A DNA stretch of 64,000 bases from JAHJQZ01 sp963675235 (GTDB lineage Bacteria; Pseudomonadota; Alphaproteobacteria; Rhizobiales; Devosiaceae): positions 248,001 through 312,000 of the forward strand of contig CAXXFU010000005.1 of the NCBI GenBank assembly GCA_963675235.2. Reading direction: 5' to 3'. Positions 51,469 through 60,518 of the stretch are shown piece by piece; position 1 is the first letter of the stretch; every line of letters starts with the position of its first letter. Under the pieces are notes generated by a model that had not been told where the DNA came from, made no database searches, and saw nothing but the letters and a program-made list of their open reading frames with translations. A program made the position numbers and the translations under genes.

Positions 51469-53826
51469 TCAGCCGGCGATGACAGCGACCCGATAGCTGC
51501 GTCCCGGTTCTGGGCTGTCGATGCGCCCGTCCGGCGCTTCGATACCGTCGATCTCGATGCGCCTGCCCGCCCCGGGACCCGACCGTTCGAAGCTGACTTT
51601 TAGTTCGCAGCCCCTGATGCTGCGGGTGAAGCTGCAACGCTGCCAGGCCGAAGGGAATTGCGGGTCGATGATGATAGTGTCGCCATCGCCGCGAACGCCG
51701 CACATCTGCTCGATCACCAGCCGGTAGTACCAGGCAACCGTGCCGGTGTTGAACAGATTGCTCGACCGGCCGGCTGTGCGCGGGAACTGGTAGTAAGCGC
51801 CGCGGTAGTAGTTGGGGATATAGATCGGGATCTGGCCACGCACGCGCATATCCTCATCACCCGGATGCGTCAGCATGCGATCGAGCACCGAAAAGGCCCG
51901 GTCGGTCTCCCGGCAGTGATAGAGCGCCGCCGCATAGAACATCGCGGCATGGTTGTAGACCGAGCCGTTCTCGGCGCTGCCCGGCCATTTCTGCGTGACG
52001 CGCCCGACATCCTCGCGCATCCCCGTATAGGCCGGGGCGAGCATGGCCGGGCCATAGGGCGTATCAAGCTGGTTCTCGATCTCGGCAAGGATCGCTGTGC
52101 GCTTGTCCGCGTCCGCCGCGCCCGACAGCAGCGCCCAGCTCTGGGCGTTGAGAAAGATCCGGCCTTCGGTGTCGGCGCTGACGCCAAAACTGACGCCGTC
52201 GTCGGTGATGCCGCGCCCATACCAGGCGCCGTCCCACAACAGCTCGTTGATGATCTTGTTGACCGCCTCGGCCTTGTGCCGCATGCCGGTCGCCGTGTCG
52301 GCATGGCCGGCGCCCTCGCAGATATCGGCCCAAAGGGTCATGGCATAGCTCATCGCCTCGGCGAGCCAGCCGGACACGCCCTTGCCCTTGTAGCCGACCA
52401 TGTTCATCGGATCGCACCAGTCGCCCTGCTCGATGTAGGGCAGGCCGCGTTCGTCGACCTGGGCGGCGAGATAGTCGACGGCCTTGCCGACATGGGTGAA
52501 CAGGGTGGCCGCTTCGTCGCTGTCGCACCAGCCGACGCTTTCGTCGAGTATGGCGCTGTCGCCGGTTTCGTCGAGATAGGCCTTGAGCACGATGACCAAC
52601 CACACAGCATGATCGGAATGCGGTATCTGGTTGATATATTTGAGCTCTGCACCCTCGCGCAGCAGGATGCCGTCGGGCATCTTTCCGGAGAAAAACTGTT
52701 GTGAGGCGCTGCGCAACAGCACCTCGCGGGTGCGCTCGGGCACGATGAACATCATGCCGAGCGCGTCCTGCAGATAGTTGCGGGTCTGCGGATCGGTGGT
52801 CAGGCGGTTGCTGTCGCCGTGATAGAAGACCTGGCGCGGCAGCCAGTTGTTGACGAAATGATTGAAGCCCTGATCGGGACTGTCGATCGTCAGGACGCCA
52901 CGGCCCGAGGCGATGTAACCGGCATAGGCCTGGCGCACCGTCGCGAGATCGCCTTTGACATAGGTGTCGACCAGCGTGCGGATCTCGTCCTTGTCATGCG
53001 CCGGACCGAAGGCGAAGCGGAAGTCCTCGCTGCCGCCGGCCGGAATCTCGAGATTCCACTGCATGATGCCGGCCGCCATCTCGTAGAGCGCGTCGCCGCC
53101 GGCGAGATGCCCGCCATCCTGCAACGCGGAGGGATTGTGCAAACCGCCCTCGCCTTCGAAGGCCTGCTGGCTCACTTCGAAGTGGTCGGGCGCCCGATCG
53201 GCGGCAAAGAAGGTCAGGTCCTTCAGGTGCCGGTTTTTGAAATAGTCGGCGACCTTCTGGTAGGGCGTGACGGAGGTGGCGACAATGGCATTGAGCCCGG
53301 CATCGAAATGCCCGCCCTGGTTCATCCACGAGGCATAGCCGACCGGGAAATAGGGCACGAAGGCGATGTCACGTACCTTGGTGCCGGTGTTGGTGAGGCG
53401 TACCGACCAGATCTCGACAGTGTCGTCGGTCGGGATGTCGAGCTGCAATTCCACCCGCAACCCGTCCTTTTCGAGCACCCAGCGGATATCGTTGAGGCCG
53501 GGCTCGAAGGCAAAGCTGTCCCATTTCGCCCGCACCGGCTCGTAGGGCGCCGACATCAAGGTGCCGGTCCCGTTGTCGCGCAGGTAGAAGAAGCGCCCGG
53601 GATGATGGGCGAAATAGCCTTGTTCGGGCTGCATGAAGCTCTGGCCGGCCAGGGTCGGGACATGGGCGTACTTGCGCGGCTCGGGATCCATGTACTGGCT
53701 GACCGCATAGCCGCGGCAGTTCATCTGCAGCATCATCGAGCGGTTCCACAGATAGCCCGCACTATTGGGGGCGAGTGTCGGATCGGTCAGCCGAAAGCGG
53801 GCACCGTCTTCAATGAACGAACTCAT
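51469..53826 (-). CDS. GH94-type glycoside phosphorylase (cellobiose/chitobiose phosphorylase-like)
   Basis: 785 residues, the size of a soluble single-unit GH94 enzyme. An N-terminal beta-sandwich (GYLWNRSMMLQMNCRGYAVS, YLRDNGTGTLMSAPYEPV) is followed by an alpha/alpha toroid. GDWCDPMNMVGYKGKGVSGW carries the catalytic Asp, and AGRSSNLFNTGTVAWYYRLV belongs to the phosphate-binding region. These enzymes split a beta-glycoside with phosphate to give a sugar-1-phosphate. The donor and acceptor sugars cannot be read. ATG 53826 has GGAG upstream. Convergent with ugpC, it may process what that transporter imports. Confidence 0.85.
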   Translation of the reverse strand: MSSFIEDGARFRLTDPTLAPNSAGYLWNRSMMLQMNCRGYAVSQYMDPEPRKYAHVPTLAGQSFMQPEQGYFAHHPGRFFYLRDNGTGTLMSAPYEPVRAKWDSFAFEPGLNDIRWVLEKDGLRVELQLDIPTDDTVEIWSVRLTNTGTKVRDIAFVPYFPVGYASWMNQGGHFDAGLNAIVATSVTPYQKVADYFKNRHLKDLTFFAADRAPDHFEVSQQAFEGEGGLHNPSALQDGGHLAGGDALYEMAAGIMQWNLEIPAGGSEDFRFAFGPAHDKDEIRTLVDTYVKGDLATVRQAYAGYIASGRGVLTIDSPDQGFNHFVNNWLPRQVFYHGDSNRLTTDPQTRNYLQDALGMMFIVPERTREVLLRSASQQFFSGKMPDGILLREGAELKYINQIPHSDHAVWLVIVLKAYLDETGDSAILDESVGWCDSDEAATLFTHVGKAVDYLAAQVDERGLPYIEQGDWCDPMNMVGYKGKGVSGWLAEAMSYAMTLWADICEGAGHADTATGMRHKAEAVNKIINELLWDGAWYGRGITDDGVSFGVSADTEGRIFLNAQSWALLSGAADADKRTAILAEIENQLDTPYGPAMLAPAYTGMREDVGRVTQKWPGSAENGSVYNHAAMFYAAALYHCRETDRAFSVLDRMLTHPGDEDMRVRGQIPIYIPNYYRGAYYQFPRTAGRSSNLFNTGTVAWYYRLVIEQMCGVRGDGDTIIIDPQFPSAWQRCSFTRSIRGCELKVSFERSGPGAGRRIEIDGIEAPDGRIDSPEPGRSYRVAVIAG

Positions 53827-54508
53827 GAAATGCTCCAGATAGGTCGGGCAGCGGGGGGATCGCCGCGCGCATGGCGTGATGCAGTCGGTTCGGTTGTCGT
53901 CGCCGGGCCGCACTGTGCATCTCGTCGCGCGCCTGTCTAGCATCTATGCCGATGGCGCGTGATCGGACAAGCTGAAGCGGGAGCGATGGCGTCCGTCGCA
54001 CCGCGCCATTTCGCCTGAACGATTGGTCATGATCGACCCGCACACAGATCCAGCCCGATCTCCTGGTTGCCCGCGCGCCAGCGCAATCGACTTCACGCCC
54101 CGGCTGGAGACGATTTGTAAAGCCTGTTACTCAGGAATATCTGTCATGCGCGCCAAGCATGCCATCTCTGATTACATATAAATTTCAGATATTTAACCAG
54201 TTTTGGAATATGTCGCTCGGTGTCAGGATGTCGCAGGCACTCCAATTGTGAACCCCATCCGCTAGGTTTACCTCTTCCGTTATCTTGAAAGCGACCGCAG
54301 GCCTTCACCGCAAAGATGGAGACAGGATGCGGTAAAAGAAACTGGCCTCATCCGAACCTCCCCGAGACCAGTTCCCCGCCGGAGAGAAGCGCGTGACACC
54401 TCTCCCCCCAATCGAGGCACGCGACACTTGAATGGATGCCGGATTGACAACGGGATTGCAGCAAGCGGGCCTTGCGTTTCTCCGGGCATCTGAACTCGGA
54501 GAAAAATC
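53827..54508. other. 682-nt region between GH94 and adhE
   Basis: Divergent upstream regions of two genes. The stretch 54160-54205 is AT-rich (ACATATAAATTTCAGATATT) and is the most likely promoter area for adhE, giving a long leader of about 300 nt. I see no FNR-type TTGAT-N4-ATCAA box and no supportable small gene. Confidence 0.45.
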
Positions 54509-57178
54509 ATGACCGTAGCCAGCACCAAAGAACTGGACACCCTTATCGCCCGCGTGGCCCAGGCCCAGGCGCGATTTGCCACCTACTCCCAGGAACAGGT
54601 TGACCGCATCTTCCGCGACGCCGCCTTTGCCGCGGCCGATGCCCGCATCCCGCTCGCCATGGCGGCCGCCGAGGAAACCGGCATGGGCGTCGTTGAAGAC
54701 AAGGTGATCAAGAACCACTTCGCCTCGGAATACATCTACAACAAGTACAAGGACGAGCCGACCTGCGGCATCCTCGAGGAAGACGAGGAAGGCGGCACCA
54801 TCACCATCGCCGAGCCGGTTGGCGTGATCTGCGGCATCGTGCCGACAACCAACCCGACCTCAACGGCCATCTTCAAGGCGCTGATTTCTCTGAAGACCCG
54901 CAACGGCATCATCTTTTCTCCGCACCCACGCGCCAGGAAGGCCACCTGCGCCGCCGCCAAGCTCGTGCTCGACGCCGCCGTCAAGGCCGGCGCCCCGGCC
55001 AATATCATCGGCTGGATCGACGAACCGAGCGTCGAACTCTCCAACGCCCTGATGCGGCACCCGGACATCAACCTCATCCTTGCCACCGGGGGACCGGGCA
55101 TGGTCAAGGCTGCCTATTCTTCCGGCAAGCCGGCCATCGGCGTCGGCGCCGGCAACGCCCCGGTGCTGATCGACGAGCATGCCGACATCAAGCGCGCCAT
55201 CGCCTCGATCCTGATGTCCAAGACCTTCGACAACGGCATGATCTGCGCCTCCGAACAGGCCGTCGTCGTCGTCGACAAGGCCTATGACGCCGTGCGCGAG
55301 CGCTTCTCCAGCCATGGCGGCTACATCCTTTCCAGCAACGAGACCGGCGCGGTGCGCCAGACGGTGTTCCCCGAAGGCCATCTCAACGCCAGCATCGTCG
55401 GCCAGTCCGCCACCAAGATCGCCGAACTCGCCGGCATCGAGGTGCCGCGCGACACCAAGGTCCTTGTTGCCGAAGTCGACAAGGTCGAGGGCGAAGCCTT
55501 CGCCCAGGAGAAGCTGAGCCCGACCATCGCCCTTTACCGCCGCAAGGACTACGAGGACGCGGCCGAGACCTGCGAACAGCTGGTCGAGCTCGGCGGCGTC
55601 GGTCACACGGCGGTGCTCTACACCGACCAGGACCGCCACCCCGAGCGCGTCGAGGCTTTCGGCAAGAAGATGAAGGCCGCACGCATCCTCATCAACATGC
55701 CGTCATCCCAGGGCGGCATCGGCGATCTCTACAATTTCAACGTGGCGCCGTCCCTGACGCTTGGCTGCGGCTCATGGGGTGGCAACTCCATCTCCGAGAA
55801 CGTCGGCCCGAAGCACCTGATCAACAAGAAGATCGTGGCGAAACGGCAGGAAAACATGCTCTGGCACAAGATCCCCAGTTCGGTCTATTTCCGCCGCGGC
55901 TGCCTGGTCGAGGCCGTCAAGGAACTCAAGGGCAAGCAACGCGCCCTGATCGTCACCGACCGCTTCCTGTTCACCCATGGGCACGTCGACGAGGTCGTCC
56001 GGTTGCTGAGGAACGAAAACATCGATGTCGACGTGTTCAGCGAGGTCGATGCCGATCCGACGCTCAAGGATGTGCGCAAGGGCGTCGAGAAGTGCAAGTA
56101 CTTCAACCCTGACGTCATCGTCGCCTTCGGCGGCGGTTCTCCGATGGACGCGGCCAAGATCATGTGGGTGATGTACGAGCACCCCGACGTCAACTTCAAG
56201 GATCTTGCCTTGCGCTTCATGGACATCCGCAAGCGCATCTACAAGTTCCCGAAGATGGGGTCCAAGGCGCAGTTCGTCGCCATTCCGACAACCTCCGGCA
56301 CCGGCTCCGAAGCGACGCCGTTCGCCGTGGTCACCGACGACGTCACCGGCATGAAATACCCGCTTGCCGACTACGAACTGACGCCGGACATGGCCATCGT
56401 CGACGCCAACCTCGTCATGGACATGCCGAAATCGCTGACCGCCGCTGGCGGCATCGATGCGGTGACCCATGCGCTTGAAGCCTATGTCTCTGTCATGGCC
56501 AACGAGTATTCCGACGGCCAGGCGCTGATGGCGCTGAAAATGCTCCGCCAGTACCTGCCCGCCGCCTACAAGGAAGGTGCCGACAATCCGCTGGCACGCG
56601 AGAAGGTGCACAATGCCTCGACCATCGCCGGCATCGCCTTCGCCAACGCCTTCCTCGGGGTGTGCCACTCCATGGCGCACAAGCTCGGCGCGGCGTTCCA
56701 TCTGCCGCACGGTCTGGCAAACGGCCTGCTGATCGCCAATGTCATCCGCTACAACGCCAACAACAACCCGACCAAGCAGACGGCCTTTTCCCAGTACGAC
56801 CGTCCGAAAGCGCGGGCACGTTATGCGGAAATCGCCGATCACCTCGGCCTTGGCGGCGCACGGACGGGCAACAAGTTGGACAACCTGATTAAGTGGATCG
56901 AGGAACTGAAAAAGGATCTCGAAATCCCGGCCTCCATCCAGGCCGCCGGCATTGCCGAATCCGACTTCCTCGCCAAGCTGGACGAACTGGCCGTCGAAGC
57001 CTTCGACGATCAGTGCACGGGCGCCAATCCGCGCTTCCCGCTGATCTCCGAAATCAAGCAGCTGCTGCTCGACAGCTACTACGGCCGCGCCTTCGTCGAA
57101 GCCTATGAGCGTGACGAGGCGGAAGAGAGCGAAGAAGTGGTCCAGATCAAGCCGGCACAGACCAAGAAAGCGTCCTAG
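54509..57178 (+). CDS. adhE: Bifunctional acetaldehyde-CoA/alcohol dehydrogenase
   Basis: 889 residues, full length. The N-terminal half converts acetyl-CoA to acetaldehyde: catalytic Cys246 (NGMICASEQAVVVV), the same number as in Escherichia coli AdhE. The C-terminal half is an iron-dependent alcohol dehydrogenase: FGGGSPMDAAK for NAD, with metal ligands in GGIDAVTHALEAYVS and CHSMAHKLGAAFHLPHGLAN. AdhE forms filamentous spirosomes and runs ethanol fermentation or ethanol use. ATG 54509 is preceded by GGAG. Monocistronic: a hairpin follows. Presence in an otherwise respiratory-looking alphaproteobacterium is noteworthy. Confidence 0.95.
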   Translation: MTVASTKELDTLIARVAQAQARFATYSQEQVDRIFRDAAFAAADARIPLAMAAAEETGMGVVEDKVIKNHFASEYIYNKYKDEPTCGILEEDEEGGTITIAEPVGVICGIVPTTNPTSTAIFKALISLKTRNGIIFSPHPRARKATCAAAKLVLDAAVKAGAPANIIGWIDEPSVELSNALMRHPDINLILATGGPGMVKAAYSSGKPAIGVGAGNAPVLIDEHADIKRAIASILMSKTFDNGMICASEQAVVVVDKAYDAVRERFSSHGGYILSSNETGAVRQTVFPEGHLNASIVGQSATKIAELAGIEVPRDTKVLVAEVDKVEGEAFAQEKLSPTIALYRRKDYEDAAETCEQLVELGGVGHTAVLYTDQDRHPERVEAFGKKMKAARILINMPSSQGGIGDLYNFNVAPSLTLGCGSWGGNSISENVGPKHLINKKIVAKRQENMLWHKIPSSVYFRRGCLVEAVKELKGKQRALIVTDRFLFTHGHVDEVVRLLRNENIDVDVFSEVDADPTLKDVRKGVEKCKYFNPDVIVAFGGGSPMDAAKIMWVMYEHPDVNFKDLALRFMDIRKRIYKFPKMGSKAQFVAIPTTSGTGSEATPFAVVTDDVTGMKYPLADYELTPDMAIVDANLVMDMPKSLTAAGGIDAVTHALEAYVSVMANEYSDGQALMALKMLRQYLPAAYKEGADNPLAREKVHNASTIAGIAFANAFLGVCHSMAHKLGAAFHLPHGLANGLLIANVIRYNANNNPTKQTAFSQYDRPKARARYAEIADHLGLGGARTGNKLDNLIKWIEELKKDLEIPASIQAAGIAESDFLAKLDELAVEAFDDQCTGANPRFPLISEIKQLLLDSYYGRAFVEAYERDEAEESEEVVQIKPAQTKKAS

Positions 57179-57227
57179 CCTGCGCGATCAGCGACCTGGT
57201 TCGAGCTGAACGGACCTGACACAAAAG

Positions 57228-57257
57228 TGCGGCGCCGTCCCACGGGATGGCGCCGCA
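57228..57257. terminator. Terminator between adhE and the DUF2177 gene
   Basis: TGCGGCGCC and GGCGCCGCA are exact complements with a further GTCCC/GGGAT extension, followed by TTTCAC. Preceded by ACAAAAG, it can serve both convergent genes. Confidence 0.7.
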
Positions 57258-57284
57258 TTTCACTGAGCCTGTAGCGACGTCCGG

Positions 57285-57692
57285 CTAGACGATACCCGTC
57301 ATGCGCAATGCCGAGTAACCCGCCAGTGCGGCAAGAGCGCTGAGCGTCGCTCCCCAGGCCATATCGATGACCGCCACGGCAACCGGCCAGTCGCGCAGCG
57401 TCGATAGATTGGTGATGTCATAGGTCCCATAGGCGACGAGGCCAAGCAGCGCCCCTAGGCCGATTGCCATCAGCCAGGAGCCGGCATTGGCTGCAGGCAT
57501 GACGGCGAAAACCACCAGGCCGAAGACATAGAAGACATAGAACAGACCGGCGACGGGCAGCGACGGCTCCGGCGCCAGCAAGTGGCCGAGCATCGGCCTG
57601 TACAGAACCGCAGTCGCGGTCGTCAGCCAGACGAAGTCCAGGGCAAAGAAACACACCGCGGTCGCGGCATAGGCGACGCCGTAAGCAAGCAT
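57285..57692 (-). CDS. DUF2177 family membrane protein
   Basis: 135 residues with four membrane segments: FFALDFVWLTTATAVLYRPM, FYVFYVFGLVVFAVMP, GALLGLVAYGTYDITNLSTL and WGATLSALAALAG. These match DUF2177, a small integral membrane family of unknown function often encoded with RpoE-ChrR modules. It is 13 nt after chrR and so probably belongs to the same operon and stress regulon. Confidence 0.85.
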   Translation of the reverse strand: MLAYGVAYAATAVCFFALDFVWLTTATAVLYRPMLGHLLAPEPSLPVAGLFYVFYVFGLVVFAVMPAANAGSWLMAIGLGALLGLVAYGTYDITNLSTLRDWPVAVAVIDMAWGATLSALAALAGYSALRMTGIV

Positions 57693-57705
57693 TTGTCTCT
57701 CCGGA

Positions 57706-58356
57706 TCAGATTCCCAGGAACGGCTGTGCCAGCCGCACGACGATGGAACGGAACCTCAACGGTGCATCGGTGACCGCAAGGCAGATGCATTCTTCTTCCG
57801 GGCCGGCGCAGGGCGTATGCTCGACATCGGCATCGGCTTCCTCGATCTCGCCGACGCCGAAACGTTCGTCGCCATCCACGAGTGTTCCGCGCAGCACCAC
57901 GGTCAATTCGAGACCACGATGGCCGTGCTCGGGCACCGGCGAGCCGGCGGGAATACGCAATAGGCGCACCGAAGTCTTGTTCTCCCCAGTCGAAATCAAT
58001 GCCTGGTGCCCGGCCGTACCGATGGGCTTCCACCTGATGGCATCCAGATCATTGCCGATATAGGACCACAGCGGCGAGGGAACGTTCGTCCGCTCGGGTT
58101 TCGAGGACGGCACCTCCGGTTTCTGGTCGGGGGCATCGATCATCGCCATAACGGCGTCAAAGGACGTGGCACGAATGGATGCGGTCTCGAGCCCGTCGAG
58201 CAATGCGCCGCCAACTGCCGACGCGGCACGGGCACGCTCGCGGCATTCCGGGCAGAAGGTCAGATGCGTGGCAACGGCCAAGCTCCAGCCCTCGGCCAGG
58301 TTGCCGGCCTCGTATTCCATCAGTAATTCGTCGCTGACGTGATGCGACATGCTCAT
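57706..58356 (-). CDS. chrR: ChrR-type zinc anti-sigma factor
   Basis: 216 residues. The N-terminal ZAS domain has ligands His6, His31, Cys35 and Cys38 (HLTFCPEC), the same numbers I recall for Rhodobacter ChrR. The C-terminal cupin (HGHRGLELTVVLRG, VEHTPC) carries His/Glu metal ligands at 144, 146 and 150. It holds RpoE inactive until singlet oxygen or organic peroxide triggers release. ATG 58356 overlaps the rpoE stop by 4 nt. Confidence 0.93.
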   Translation of the reverse strand: MSMSHHVSDELLMEYEAGNLAEGWSLAVATHLTFCPECRERARAASAVGGALLDGLETASIRATSFDAVMAMIDAPDQKPEVPSSKPERTNVPSPLWSYIGNDLDAIRWKPIGTAGHQALISTGENKTSVRLLRIPAGSPVPEHGHRGLELTVVLRGTLVDGDERFGVGEIEEADADVEHTPCAGPEEECICLAVTDAPLRFRSIVVRLAQPFLGI

Positions 58357-58946
58357 TGCGTGTCTCTTTCGAGATGATCGAGGCGCGTGCGCAGCCGGGA
58401 GTAGATCTGGCGCATGCGCGATTTGACGGTTCCGAGCGGCAGCCCGAGCTCGGAGGCGATTTGGGATTGCGACCGGTCCTTGTAATAGGCCAGCTCCAGC
58501 AAGTGCCGGTCCTCGGCACTCAGTTCGGCGATAGCTTCGGCCAAAGCCGCCGCGTCCTGGGCCCCGGCCAGTTCGGCCATGGCGTCGGCAGGCGTGCTCA
58601 ACTGCAGCATCGGGTCTTCCGGATCTATCTCCGGACGTTTCTCCTTGCGAAAGGCGTCAATCCTCAGGTTACGGGCGATGGTGAAGATCCAGGTCGCGGC
58701 GCTGGCCTTTTGCGGATCGAACAGGTGCGCCTTGCGCCAGATGGCAACCATGGTCTCCTGAGCCACCTCCTCGGCGCGCGCCGCATCACCGCCCGAGCGC
58801 ATCAGGAAGCTCTTGACACGCGGCGCATAGAATTCGAATACGGCCCGGAAGGCTTCCCGGTCACTCGCCTCGGCGATGGCGAGGATATGCGCCGACATTC
58901 GCGCATTGAGCTCCCGAGATTGTTCCGGCGATAGGGTATCGTTCAC
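58353..58946 (-). CDS. rpoE: ECF sigma factor RpoE (ChrR partner)
   Basis: 197 residues as annotated. Region 2 is AFRAVFEFYAPRVKSFLMRS with AEEVAQETMVAIWRKAHLFD and ATWIFTIARNLRIDAFRKEK; region 4 is LLELAYYKDRSQSQIASELG followed by LPLGTVKSRMRQ. The pattern is that of ChrR-controlled RpoE. The start is uncertain: GTG 58946, ATG 58898 (which aligns best with the Rhodobacter protein as I recall it) and ATG 59048 are all in frame, and none has an ideal ribosome site. Divergent from the FAD oxidoreductase gene; I see no exact TGATCC -35 element in the shared region. Confidence 0.9.
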   Translation of the reverse strand: MNDTLSPEQSRELNARMSAHILAIAEASDREAFRAVFEFYAPRVKSFLMRSGGDAARAEEVAQETMVAIWRKAHLFDPQKASAATWIFTIARNLRIDAFRKEKRPEIDPEDPMLQLSTPADAMAELAGAQDAAALAEAIAELSAEDRHLLELAYYKDRSQSQIASELGLPLGTVKSRMRQIYSRLRTRLDHLERDTQ

Positions 58947-59162
58947 TGGTCTGACTGCTCTTTTCTCCTTGCGACGGCCGACCGTCAGGGAGGAAAGCAA
59001 TCCTTCCCCTGGCAAACGGACGTCGAAGACAAGTGCATGTGAACTCATGTCCTCAATACGGGCAAGACCGCAGATCGGATTTCGCTCGAAGAAATTTTTC
59101 TTGCGGCGTCATCCGATCGCGGCGGCGGCACGTATATCTTTAAAACAGAAAGACACGCCCAC

Positions 59163-60518
59163 ATGCTTCACAGCCTAGAGCTCTCTCATTACGGCCAGCC
59201 CCGCAAGATCGCCGTCGTCGGGGCCGGCATCGCCGGCCTCTCCGCTGCCTGGCTTCTCAGCCAGAGACACGCGGTGACGTTGTTCGAGGCGGAAGCACGC
59301 CTCGGGGGACACGCAAACACGGTCGATGTCAAAACCGGCCATGGTACCGTGCCCGTCGATACAGGTTTCATCGTCTACAATCCCGGCAACTATCCCAATT
59401 TCCAGGCGCTGCTCGATCATCTCGGCGTCGAAACGCAACTGGCGGGCATGTCCTTTTCCGCTTCGGTCGATGATGGTGCGTTCGAGTATTCGAGCAATCT
59501 TGGTGGCATCTTCGCCCAGTACGGCAACCTCGTCCGCCCGGCCTATTGGATGATGCTGCGCGACATCGTAAAGTTCTACAGGCACGCCGAAAGCCTTCTC
59601 GACAGTGCCGAGATCGCCGACATGACCCTCGGCACCTTCCTTGACCGACACGGCTATTCCAAGGGGCTCGTCGATCGTCACATCCTGCCGATGTGCGCGG
59701 CAATCTGGTCCTGTTCGGCCGCGACAATCCGCGATTTCCCGATGCGCGCCTTCGTGCGCTTTTTCTCCAACCACAACCTTTTCCGCATCGGCCGCCCGAC
59801 GACATGGCGGACCGTCACCGGCGGCAGCCGTTCCTATGTGACCGCGCTGGTTGCCGACATAGAGAACAAGGTGGCGTTCACCGGCGCTGCGACACGCATT
59901 GAGCGTCGAGTCAAAGGCGTCGAAATAACGGCTGCCGATGGAACGGTCTCACAATTCGACGACGTCGTGCTCGCCACCCATGCCGACATCTCGCTGAAGC
60001 TTCTCGCCGATGCCGACGAGCATGAAAAACGCCTGCTGGGCGCCTTCCGCTATTCGGACAATCGCGCCGTTCTGCACGAGGATGAAACCCTGATGCCGAA
60101 GCGCCGCGCCGCATGGGCGAGTTGGAATTACCTCGGCGACGATGCTCCGGACGATTCTGCCGAGCTCGCTGTCACCTACTGGATGAACGCGCTGCAAGGC
60201 CTCGACCGACGGCAGAACATCTTCCTTTCCCTCAACCCGCCACGCGAGCCGCGCGCCAGCGCTATCAAGCGCGAAATATCCTATTCGCATCCTGTCTTCG
60301 ACCAGGGGGCGCTTGACGCCCAGGACGAGCTTTGGCGCTTGCAGGGCCGGCGCCAGACCTCCTTCTGCGGGTCCTATTTCGGCTACGGCTTTCACGAGGA
60401 TGCCTTGCAGTCAGGCCTGTCCGTCGCCGAACGCTTCGGCGTCCGCCGCCCCTGGAGTGTCGCCAACGAATCCGGCCGGTTGCCCGTAATGCCCGAACTG
60501 ATGATGGCCGCCGAATGA
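59163..60518 (+). CDS. FAD-dependent oxidoreductase (amine-oxidase/desaturase-like) of the RpoE module
   Basis: 451 residues. N-terminal dinucleotide fold KIAVVGAGIAGLSAAWLLSQ with Glu at the end of strand 2 (LFEAEARLGGHANTV), then the motif VDTGFIVYNPGNYPNFQALL. This family is regularly found with DUF1365 and RpoE-ChrR; in Rhodobacter such genes are linked to furan fatty-acid formation, though I have not verified the exact correspondence. A lipid-modifying flavoenzyme is the best guess. ATG 59163 has weak Shine-Dalgarno. The DUF1365 gene overlaps its stop by 4 nt. Confidence 0.87.
   Translation: MLHSLELSHYGQPRKIAVVGAGIAGLSAAWLLSQRHAVTLFEAEARLGGHANTVDVKTGHGTVPVDTGFIVYNPGNYPNFQALLDHLGVETQLAGMSFSASVDDGAFEYSSNLGGIFAQYGNLVRPAYWMMLRDIVKFYRHAESLLDSAEIADMTLGTFLDRHGYSKGLVDRHILPMCAAIWSCSAATIRDFPMRAFVRFFSNHNLFRIGRPTTWRTVTGGSRSYVTALVADIENKVAFTGAATRIERRVKGVEITAADGTVSQFDDVVLATHADISLKLLADADEHEKRLLGAFRYSDNRAVLHEDETLMPKRRAAWASWNYLGDDAPDDSAELAVTYWMNALQGLDRRQNIFLSLNPPREPRASAIKREISYSHPVFDQGALDAQDELWRLQGRRQTSFCGSYFGYGFHEDALQSGLSVAERFGVRRPWSVANESGRLPVMPELMMAAE

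Noticed and set aside
59109..59137. RpoE-type promoter (TCATCC, 17 nt, GTATAT) before the FAD oxidoreductase gene
   Set aside because: The -35 differs from the TGATCC I would expect for ChrR-controlled RpoE and the -10 does not match TAAGA; left as a possibility only.
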